In this document: positions 1 through 4,783 of the stretch, piece by piece
How the letters are laid out: every line of letters starts with the position of its first letter
Numbering within the stretch: position 1 is the first letter of the stretch
Assembly (NCBI GenBank): GCA_001772615.1
Contig: MEUZ01000006.1
Coordinates: 1,220-7,252, forward strand
DNA: 6,033 bases
Reading direction: 5' to 3'
Origin: a candidate division WWE3 bacterium RIFCSPHIGHO2_01_FULL_40_23
GTDB lineage: Bacteria > Patescibacteria > WWE3 > UBA101185 > 2-01-FULL-41-18
Made by a program: the position numbers and the translations under genes
The notes under the pieces: model-generated
Databases searched by the model: none
Told to the model about the DNA's origin: nothing
The model's input: the letters and a program-made list of their open reading frames with translations, nothing else

Positions 1-331
1 AGATGCCCGCGTCGTTGCCGAGGTTGCTGCGCACGCTGACAGACGCGTCGGCTGCGCTCAATTCTTTGTAAAAGACACCGAAGTTAGCTTCGGATACGGT
101 TCCACTACCCGAGTACAGGTCGGCGACTGTGGTGTAGGTACCCGAAGACTCCGTCATGCTGCCGTCTACGCCGTCGGTGTCACCGACGCCAAGCGCGACG
201 ATGACGAGGTCGCCTGCAGCGGCGGCCGAGTCGGAACCCCCGGTTAGGGCAGTCAGATCAAGCGTGATGTCAGTGGTAGCAGTAACACCGGCCTGACCTT
301 TTGAGTTACCGCCGACGTAGCTAATTGCCAT
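1..331 (-). CDS. 5' part of a GC-rich, beta-rich secreted or virion-like protein (partial)
   Basis: An open frame starts at ATG 331-329 and stays open for 110 codons to the window edge, so the C-terminus is missing. The protein begins MAISYVGGNSKG and is rich in Gly, Ala, Ser, Thr, Asp and Val. It has no Cys, no signal peptide and no membrane segment in the visible part. A segment like GDLVIVALGVGD (about residues 42-53), followed by VFYKELSAADASVSV (about 87-101), suggests alternating beta strands. From memory, this style of N-terminus is common in phage structural proteins and hypothetical metagenome proteins; I cannot name a family. By hand count the frame is about 60% GC (199 of 331), with GCC, GTC, GGC and ACC codons, unlike every other gene here, while the leader just upstream is about 26% GC. 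No Shine-Dalgarno precedes the ATG. The reading frame is convincing; the function is unknown. Confidence 0.75.
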   Translation of the reverse strand, partial: MAISYVGGNSKGQAGVTATTDITLDLTALTGGSDSAAAAGDLVIVALGVGDTDGVDGSMTESSGTYTTVADLYSGSGTVSEANFGVFYKELSAADASVSVRSNLGNDAGI

Positions 332-504
332 TTATTTTTTTCATTAAAATTATTCTGATAATTAATCTCTGACCTTTTAAAATTCGTGTTCCGTCATATA
401 CACAAAAACACCAACAAACTCTTCACACAGAGTTGTAATTTATATTTTTACAATATTTATTTCTTTTTATCCTTACATAAAATATTATATGACAATATGC
501 CTTA
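332..504. other. AT-rich intergenic leader with a weak hairpin
   Basis: I see no credible gene here. The stretch is very AT-rich (31 G/C in 361-480 by hand count) and lies between the gene scar and the GC-rich gene, so it is the natural place for that gene's promoter. I could not find a well-spaced -35/-10 pair. One imperfect inverted repeat spans 414-436: an eight-base arm ACAACTCT/AGAGTTGT with one bulged A and a six-base loop. Read on the minus strand it is followed by a T-rich but interrupted run, so it might be a weak terminator for the upstream genes. That is a low-confidence guess. Confidence 0.4.
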
Positions 505-646
505 TTACTCCAATTCACCACTTTTTAGTTTAGCCAAATCCTCATCGGTCCAGCCCTTCACTGGCCAGAACAGCCACATTCTCCAGCCATCTTTCCATGG
601 CGTAGTCTTTTGACTCATGTATTGGCGTGCCGATTAGAATTTTCAT
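505..646 (-). pseudogene. Scar of a second glycosyltransferase: start of one gene joined out of frame to a GT tail
   Basis: Two reading frames in the same 142 bp both look like real protein. Frame one starts at ATG 646-644 (upstream GAGAG is a weak ribosome site) and reads MKILIGTPIHESKDYAMERW, then LENVA, and stops at TGA 544-542 after 34 codons. From memory this resembles the N-terminus of a glycosyltransferase family seen in uncultured bacteria and phages. The other frame, readable from about 618, contains LFWPVKGWTDEDLAKLKSGE and ends at TAA 507-505. Its tail matches the C-terminus of the intact glycosyltransferase at 4784-5776 (FWPVKGWSDEARAKLKEG), with 14 of about 21 residues identical and codons in register. 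The simplest reading is a deletion that fused the head of one gene to the tail of a GT paralogue, near 570-590 where both frames look coding. It should be non-functional unless a frameshift joins the two frames. Confidence 0.65.
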
Positions 647-663
647 TTCTCTCAAAACTTATT

Positions 664-1398
664 TTACTGGCAAATGCTTGGTTTAGTTGTGGATGCGGTC
701 AATACACCATCATTAGCGGTTATATATGTCACCCCACTACCATCGCTATCGCCCATGGCAATGCAACCAGATTTAACCGATGAACCGATATAAATTGTGG
801 AATTTGTACCCGCTTCAAATTTATTTAATCCGCTCCATGTCTGATCTAATTGAAGTAATCCAAATGTGCCAGAGATATCTGGAAAAGTAAAAGTTTTGTT
901 TGACAACGTGAGCAAAGAAAGATCTAGAAAAGCAAAAGAACCGTTACTAGGGTTTTGAAATCCTATTTTGCCAACTAACCCTGAACCTTGTTTGGTTCCA
1001 GGACGAAGAATTACAGAACCACCATTCGTATCTCCCAAACCACCGTCTCCGCCATCAATATCTATACCCCTACCGCTCATCCCAACTCCGCCATTTTCTC
1101 CATGTAATTCAAGCCAATTCCCAGGAAGAGCATTTATGTTACGTACATATAAATTGGAAGAAGTACTTTGACCGATACGTATACTATTATTCGTGTTGTC
1201 CCAAAATAAGGTAGCGTTATTTTCTGCAATTTCTCCTCCCTGACTAAATAAAATTGAACCGTCACTAAAAGATTTTAAGTTACTCACCCTAGCGCTTGCT
1301 GGAAATCCCAGACTAAAGAACAATAAAATCCCCAAACCAATAACCACAACCGAAACTAAAATATATTGTAATTTATTTTTTTTAATAATTTTTTCCAT
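664..1398 (-). CDS. Membrane-anchored, beta-rich surface protein (tail-fibre/adhesin-like)
   Basis: A 244-residue protein. Residues 1-11 are Lys-rich and about 12-31 form one hydrophobic helix, followed by ASA near 35, so it is either a signal anchor or a Sec signal peptide with the rest outside the membrane. The outer part is rich in Gly, Ser, Asn and Thr with short beta-strand-like repeats. It has a glycine-rich patch GIDIDGGDGGLGDTNGGS (111-128), a phrase NKTFTFPDISGTFGLL (167-182), and a C-terminal phrase with two cysteines (C212 and C243) that could form a disulfide. From memory, phrases like FTFPDxSGTFGLL and TYITANDGVLTAST recur in fibre-like surface proteins of uncultured bacteria and phages; I cannot assign a named family. 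It follows the RmlD-like gene by 78 bp, with a hairpin in the gap. No Shine-Dalgarno precedes ATG 1398-1396, only A/T. It may be a substrate or carrier of the glycan made upstream, which is inference. Confidence 0.75.
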   Translation of the reverse strand: MEKIIKKNKLQYILVSVVVIGLGILLFFSLGFPASARVSNLKSFSDGSILFSQGGEIAENNATLFWDNTNNSIRIGQSTSSNLYVRNINALPGNWLELHGENGGVGMSGRGIDIDGGDGGLGDTNGGSVILRPGTKQGSGLVGKIGFQNPSNGSFAFLDLSLLTLSNKTFTFPDISGTFGLLQLDQTWSGLNKFEAGTNSTIYIGSSVKSGCIAMGDSDGSGVTYITANDGVLTASTTKPSICQ

Positions 1399-1423
1399 TT
1401 TTTATAATAATTTGAGTAAGTTT

Positions 1424-1450
1424 TTGGTAATGCCATCTTGGTCTTACCAA
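1424..1450. other. Hairpin between the RmlD-like gene and the surface-protein gene
   Basis: TTGGTAA (1424-1430) and TTACCAA (1444-1450) are perfect 7-bp inverted arms. Inside them CCA-TCT-TGG (1433-1441) can form a second 3-bp stem across a 2x2 internal loop. In the minus-strand transcript the hairpin is followed by AAAACTTACT rather than a U-run, so it is not a standard intrinsic terminator. It could be an RNA processing or stability element or an operator-like palindrome upstream of the surface-protein gene. The structure is visible; the role is unknown. Confidence 0.4.
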
Positions 1451-1476
1451 TATAACTAAAATCATTAATTACATTT

Positions 1477-2166
1477 CTATAATTTTAACTCTTTCTTCAT
1501 TTTTGTTGTATTCAGACTAGTATCTTTCGGGACCCAAACCGGTTTAGAAATAACCTCTATGTTTGGTTTTGTTTTTCTGGCATATTCCTCCAAACTTATT
1601 TTTGGTCCGCCAAGATTCATCACTCCTTCGGCTTTTGATTTTACTGCTTTTAAAACTAAAGACGCCATTTCATCAACATAAAGTTTAGAAACATACTGAT
1701 TATCATAGACCTTCTCCCAAGGAAAAGGTCTTGGTCCAAAGTCCAGGCGTAGAATAAGAAACTTCTTCAACATCCGAACCGCACACTCTCCTCCTAATTT
1801 GGACCAGGCAAATCTTGAAGGCGGTAAAAGTGCTTCATCTTCCTTATGGGGCCCAGTTCCAGTATAAACATAATCCGTGGAAGTATAGACAAGTTTTATA
1901 CCTGCTCTGTGGCAAGCTATGCACAAATTCGCCGTGCCTATTATGTTTACCGTTAGACCAGGAATGGAATCTGTTTCATGCTCAGGTGATTTATTGACGG
2001 CAGCAAGATGCAGAATAACATCGGGTTTATGTTTTTTAATGGACTTTTCAATTGAGTTAATGTCGGTGATATCAAATTCACCGTGAGTAGGGGCGATAAT
2101 CTTTGAGTCAAGCTTTTTTATTTCTTTTCCCAATAAACCTGACCCGCCTGTCATTAAAATCTTCAT
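1477..2166 (-). CDS. RmlD-like NAD(P)-binding sugar-nucleotide reductase (SDR), catalytic Tyr replaced by Phe
   Basis: A 229-residue extended SDR of the dTDP-4-dehydrorhamnose reductase (RmlD/RfbD) type, which reduces 4-keto sugar nucleotides in the cytoplasm. The Rossmann loop TGGSGLLG is at residues 6-13, HLAAV at 53-57 and the STDYVY segment at 96-101. The C-terminal DTSLNTTKMKKEL is the typical RmlD ending. The position of the catalytic YxxxK reads F119-A-W-S-K123 (codon TTT at 1812-1810), so Lys is kept but the general-acid Tyr is Phe. It is shorter than usual RmlD (about 280-300 residues), mostly in the substrate-binding half. It may therefore be a weak or altered reductase, or a non-catalytic sugar-nucleotide binder. 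The start at ATG 2166 lies 5 bp from the edge of the inserted element at 2170-2650 and has no Shine-Dalgarno. The family is clear; activity and substrate are not. Confidence 0.85.
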   Translation of the reverse strand: MKILMTGGSGLLGKEIKKLDSKIIAPTHGEFDITDINSIEKSIKKHKPDVILHLAAVNKSPEHETDSIPGLTVNIIGTANLCIACHRAGIKLVYTSTDYVYTGTGPHKEDEALLPPSRFAWSKLGGECAVRMLKKFLILRLDFGPRPFPWEKVYDNQYVSKLYVDEMASLVLKAVKSKAEGVMNLGGPKISLEEYARKTKPNIEVISKPVWVPKDTSLNTTKMKKELKL

Positions 2167-2170
2167 AATT
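2165..2170 (+). repeat. Candidate target-site duplication, left copy (ATAATT)
   Basis: ATAATT directly abuts the left end of the four-helix-bundle element (TAGGAAATAG begins at 2171). An identical ATAATT directly abuts its right end at 2651-2656. It overlaps the first two bases of the RmlD-like start codon. If the last T belongs to the inverted repeat, the duplication is 5 bp. The flanks are AT-rich, so chance is not excluded. Confidence 0.5.
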
Positions 2171-2203
2171 TAGGAAATAGCTTGTAGGAATTAGTTTGTA
2201 GAA
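2170..2203 (+). repeat. Repeat copy A (left end of the element)
   Basis: The motif begins TTAGGAAATAGCTTGTAGG and covers the 3' end and stop codon of the four-helix-bundle gene. It aligns without gaps to copy B (2560-2593) at 27 of 34 positions by hand. Its outer 11 bases match copy C in inverted orientation. The units are variations on TAGGAA/GTAG steps. Confidence 0.7.
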
Positions 2204-2556
2204 TTAAGGTTAGAAATCATCTTATTCAACATTTTCATAACTTCTTCCAGTAAACTATCTAACTTACCATAATCCAAATTTTTACTAAATGATAGTAATT
2301 TTGCTATTTCAACTTGAGTTTCTAATTCGGCTCCTGATCCGAAAGAATTTGTTAGAAAATGTCTGAATTCTTTGCGAGAGCTTCTTCTCCTGCCTTCAGC
2401 AATATTAGACGGAATAGAAATAGCCGCCCTTCTCATCTGCGAAGTTAATCCGTATATTTCAAATTTTGGAAAACAATCCGTTAAAACGTAAACCTCAACA
2501 ACTAACTGCACAGATTTCTGCCAAACTATTAAATCTTTATAACTATTTATATTCAT
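2191..2556 (-). CDS. Four-helix-bundle protein, 23S rRNA intervening-sequence family
   Basis: A 121-residue, mostly helical protein of the family found in 23S rRNA intervening sequences (often called S23 or four helix bundle protein), at its usual length. Recognisable family phrases are KDLIVWQKS (7-15), the hallmark YGLTSQMRRAAISIPSNIAEG (35-55), RKEFRHFL (61-68) and GAELETQVEIAK (75-86). A final amphipathic helix covers about 97-118. Relatives form pentameric barrels with a basic surface that binds nucleic acid; the Arg cluster at 56-61 fits that. The cellular role is not established. The stop codon (TAA 2193-2191) lies inside repeat copy A and the gene is enclosed by inverted repeats, so it is probably cargo of, or the driver of, a small mobile unit rather than part of the sugar pathway. 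No Shine-Dalgarno is seen before ATG 2556. Confidence 0.92.
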   Translation of the reverse strand: MNINSYKDLIVWQKSVQLVVEVYVLTDCFPKFEIYGLTSQMRRAAISIPSNIAEGRRRSSRKEFRHFLTNSFGSGAELETQVEIAKLLSFSKNLDYGKLDSLLEEVMKMLNKMISNLNSTN

Positions 2557-2559
2557 TGG

Positions 2560-2593
2560 TTAGGAAAAAAGAAGTAGGAAGTAGCTTGTAGAA
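2560..2593 (+). repeat. Repeat copy B (internal, same orientation as A)
   Basis: It begins TTAGGAAAAAAGAAGTAGG just upstream of the four-helix-bundle start codon and ends GTAGCTTGTAGAA. It matches copy A at 27 of 34 ungapped positions and faces copy C, with which it can form a hairpin over 2560-2650 with a short GAGTTCGTCTC-like loop. It sits where the gene's leader should be, so it may also affect expression. Confidence 0.7.
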
Positions 2594-2613
2594 AAAATTC
2601 GAGTTCGTCTCAT

Positions 2614-2650
2614 TTTCCTTATTTCCTACATACTATCTCCTAATTCCTAA
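2614..2650 (-). repeat. Repeat copy C (inverted, right end of the element)
   Basis: Read on the minus strand from 2650 it begins TTAGGAATTAGGAGATAG and continues with TATGTAGGAAATAAGG. It is the inverted partner of A and B. It contains the TAG stop codon (2649-2647) of the upstream methyltransferase. Confidence 0.65.
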
Positions 2651-3840
2651 ATAATTCTCGGCATTGGCACATGAGTTATCCAATGACCGCCGGCTTCTTT
2701 GTACCAAGATTGATATTTTTCTATCTCTTTAGCATGATTCCAGGCGCCGAGGAAAGCGTAATCAAGCATTTTAATACGGTCTGTTTTTCCAAGCTCAAAT
2801 ATCTCTTGGGAAACAACTGGGATATGAACACCCGGATAATACTTGCCCTGTTTTATCGGAGTATTATCTGTGACAAATGGAATTAGGTCCGGACCAATGC
2901 CGCAATAGTTAAACACGGTCGTCGCCTTAGAGGTAGCCCCGAATCCGCAAATAGTTTTTCCATCTTTTTTTATATTATTAAGAATCTTTAAAAGTTCCGT
3001 CTTTGACTTTTTCATGTTTTCGCCAAGAGTTTCCACTTTTTTGCCCAAGTCCCCTTCTTTCTCTAACCAAATCCCGACTTCCGGTTTAACCGGATAAGTA
3101 TCCTTATAGCCAACAAACATCCGCAGTTCTCCGCCATGAACTTCTATATGTTCGCAGTCAAAAACATGGAATCCGAATGGCTCAAGCATTTTGTTAATAA
3201 ATGAAGCCGTAAAGTACCAGACATGTTCATCATATATCTGGTCATATGATGTTTTTTCAAAAATATCCAAAAAATATGGGTCCTCAAAAACAAACACGCC
3301 ATCCTTGCCGATAAGGCGCGTGACATAACTCAAATATTCAGAAAAATTAACAAATTGACAGAAAGTGTTGGCGGAAAACACCAACGATACCGGCCCGCGA
3401 GATAAAATTTCTTCAACGACCGCATCGCTCATGAACTTATTAATAACTTGGTGGCCTTTGGCAATAGACACATCAGCTACATTTTTTGACGGCTCTACCC
3501 CTAATGCTGAGATTCCGAACTCTTTCCACGCTTCAAGCATGATTCCATCGTTGGAACCTAATTCTACAACCAATCCCTTTTGGGCATAAGGTAACAATTT
3601 CTCGGCTGTCTGATGAAAATGTGCCTGCATACCTTTTGACATAGATGAATAAAATGCATAGTGGTCATGGAACATTTTTTCAAGCGGTACAGTATTAACT
3701 AACCCAATAGCACAAGTTACCGGGTCATATCCCAAAACCATATTATAAAAATATTCATCCTTGAACTGTTCGGGCATCAAAAAAGCATTTGCGATCGGCA
3801 TTTTTCCGAAATCAATCACCGGTTTGAGGTTAATATTCAT
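2647..3840 (-). CDS. Sugar C-methyltransferase-like SAM-dependent methyltransferase, zinc cysteines lost
   Basis: A 397-residue protein with the three-part layout of sugar-nucleotide C-methyltransferases (TcaB9/NovU type). The N-terminal domain keeps DFGKMPIANAFL (10-21). The central Rossmann methyltransferase domain has the SAM loop VELGSNDG (92-99), EPSKNVA (116-122) and the catalytic-region YDEHVWYF (203-210) with Glu205-His206, followed by HGGELR (235-240). The C-terminal domain has GFGATSKATTVFNYCGIGPD (299-318) and VTDNTPIKQGKYYPGVHIP (323-341). It is expected to methylate a ketosugar nucleotide at carbon in the cytoplasm. The usual N-terminal zinc site needs two CxxC pairs: the first is absent because the protein begins just after it, and the second is reduced to C43 (VTCAIGLV). 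ATG 3840 overlaps the epimerase stop as TAATG, which fixes the start. The stop TAG lies in the inserted element's terminal repeat. Confidence 0.9.
   Translation of the reverse strand: MNINLKPVIDFGKMPIANAFLMPEQFKDEYFYNMVLGYDPVTCAIGLVNTVPLEKMFHDHYAFYSSMSKGMQAHFHQTAEKLLPYAQKGLVVELGSNDGIMLEAWKEFGISALGVEPSKNVADVSIAKGHQVINKFMSDAVVEEILSRGPVSLVFSANTFCQFVNFSEYLSYVTRLIGKDGVFVFEDPYFLDIFEKTSYDQIYDEHVWYFTASFINKMLEPFGFHVFDCEHIEVHGGELRMFVGYKDTYPVKPEVGIWLEKEGDLGKKVETLGENMKKSKTELLKILNNIKKDGKTICGFGATSKATTVFNYCGIGPDLIPFVTDNTPIKQGKYYPGVHIPVVSQEIFELGKTDRIKMLDYAFLGAWNHAKEIEKYQSWYKEAGGHWITHVPMPRII
2651..2656 (+). repeat. Candidate target-site duplication, right copy (ATAATT)
   Basis: An identical ATAATT directly follows the right terminal repeat TTCCTAA of the four-helix-bundle element. 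It pairs with the copy at 2165-2170. It encodes the last two isoleucines region of the methyltransferase. Confidence 0.5.
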
Positions 3841-4772
3841 TAAATAATAGATTTAAGCGAACTAATTTTTCCACTAATACCTCTTTTTAGATTCCCCTTT
3901 GGTTTAAAACCAAGTTTTCTGAATTTAGTATCGTCAACATCATACGATAGCTGATTCATGATTGGTGAGTCTACATAGTTAACTACGAGTTTGGGTACAA
4001 ATTGCTTAATAGTTTTAACAACATCTTCAACGGTAAAATTCTTTGTTAGTACATTATACGTCTCGTCATTGAACAAATCTTTTTCCAATATAAAATTAAT
4101 GGCCCGCACACAATCAGCTAAATCAAGATATGGCCTCTTTTGTCTCCACGCTGTTTTCCAAACAGACAGCGGTAATCCGGTTGCAGCCTGCCAGGTAAAA
4201 CGATTAACTGCAGTGTCATAACGCATCCCTATTGAGTGACCAAAAATAGTGCCAAATCTACAGACAACAAATTTTAATCCTTTAGGTTGTAGGGACTTTA
4301 AGTATTCTTCAGATCTCAACTTGGCCCAAGCATATGGACTCTGAGGTTTTAATTCTTTGCATGTTTCATCCACAACATTGGCCTGACTGCCATAAACACT
4401 CGTGGTTGAGGGAAAGAGAATTTTTACTTTATTTTTAAGGCAAGCATCGGCCAATCTTTGTAATCCTCCGAAGTTAACTCTCTCAACTTTCTCGGGTATT
4501 TTGTGGCTCCCCTCCGCGTCAGTTATGGCTGCAAGGTGTATGGCAACCGAAACACCTTTCAGATACTTATCAAAATCAGCAGTAAGTATGTCGTCATGAA
4601 TAAAACGATATTTATATTTCTTTTTTGGTAGGTTATATAGGGATGGGTATCGGCGGCTTTCAAGATTATCTAAAATCAAAACTTCATCAACTAAGTTCTC
4701 GTTGATGTTTCTAATTAGATTAGCACCAATATGGCCTAAGGCACCGGTGATTAATATCTTTTTTGTCCGCAT
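3840..4772 (-). CDS. NAD-dependent sugar-nucleotide epimerase/dehydratase (extended SDR)
   Basis: A 310-residue cytoplasmic enzyme of the GalE/WcaG-like extended SDR family, at normal length. The NAD-binding loop TGALGHIG is at residues 9-16 and the acidic end of strand 2, LDN (34-36), suits NAD. HLAAITD follows at 79-85. STTSVYG (122-128) carries the active-site Ser/Thr and Y147-AWA-K151 is an intact YxxxK. RFGTIFG (172-178) and RPYLDLADCVRAI (213-225) are typical of the substrate side. Such enzymes convert UDP-, GDP- or dTDP-hexoses by epimerisation or dehydration; the exact substrate cannot be read from the sequence. It lies 11 nt downstream of the glycosyltransferase and overlaps the methyltransferase by one base (TAATG), so it probably supplies the keto or epimerised sugar that the methyltransferase and RmlD-like protein act on. 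Confidence 0.9.
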   Translation of the reverse strand: MRTKKILITGALGHIGANLIRNINENLVDEVLILDNLESRRYPSLYNLPKKKYKYRFIHDDILTADFDKYLKGVSVAIHLAAITDAEGSHKIPEKVERVNFGGLQRLADACLKNKVKILFPSTTSVYGSQANVVDETCKELKPQSPYAWAKLRSEEYLKSLQPKGLKFVVCRFGTIFGHSIGMRYDTAVNRFTWQAATGLPLSVWKTAWRQKRPYLDLADCVRAINFILEKDLFNDETYNVLTKNFTVEDVVKTIKQFVPKLVVNYVDSPIMNQLSYDVDDTKFRKLGFKPKGNLKRGISGKISSLKSII

Positions 4773-4783
4773 TTTATTACTCG

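Larger units (their letters stand above)
2170..2650 (-). mobile_element. Minimal mobile-looking element carrying a four-helix-bundle (IVS-type) gene
   Basis: A unit of about 480 bp lies between the methyltransferase and RmlD-like genes and holds a single gene (2191-2556). Its ends are imperfect inverted repeats, TTAGGAAATAG at 2170-2180 and TTAGGAATTAG read inward from 2650, matching at 10 of 11 positions. ATAATT occurs immediately outside both ends (2165-2170 and 2651-2656), as expected of a target duplication. A further copy of the repeat lies between the gene start and the right end, so one flank can fold into a long hairpin. The other genes here are spaced 11 nt apart or overlapping, so this is a clear interruption. 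Known background: the protein family was first described from intervening sequences inserted in 23S rRNA genes (for example Leptospira) and is structurally related to Avd of diversity-generating retroelements. No transposase is present, so mobilisation would need outside help or an unknown mechanism. Confidence 0.6.

Noticed and set aside
414..436. A firm intrinsic terminator call
   Set aside because: The stem is short with a bulge and the following T-rich run is interrupted by G residues; I kept it only as a weak hairpin note.
386..613. A 75-codon plus-strand frame
   Set aside because: It covers AT-rich intergenic sequence and the antisense of the glycosyltransferase scar, has low-complexity composition (Phe, Tyr, Ser, Asn) and no ribosome site. 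The minus-strand match to the intact glycosyltransferase tail explains the region better.
542..646. TGA recoding (as Gly, as in some CPR lineages) to extend the 34-codon frame
   Set aside because: The 86-residue gene ends in TGA overlapping a good start codon as ATGA, and the tail match lies in a different frame, so reading through TGA does not recover it.
2170..2650. Part of a diversity-generating retroelement (the four-helix-bundle protein being Avd)
   Set aside because: No reverse transcriptase and no template/variable repeat pair with adenine-specific changes are visible. The repeats here are short TAGGAA/GTAG motifs, and the protein fits the intervening-sequence branch.
2560..2650. A CRISPR array
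   Set aside because: There are only three imperfect copies in mixed orientation with no regular spacers and no cas gene.
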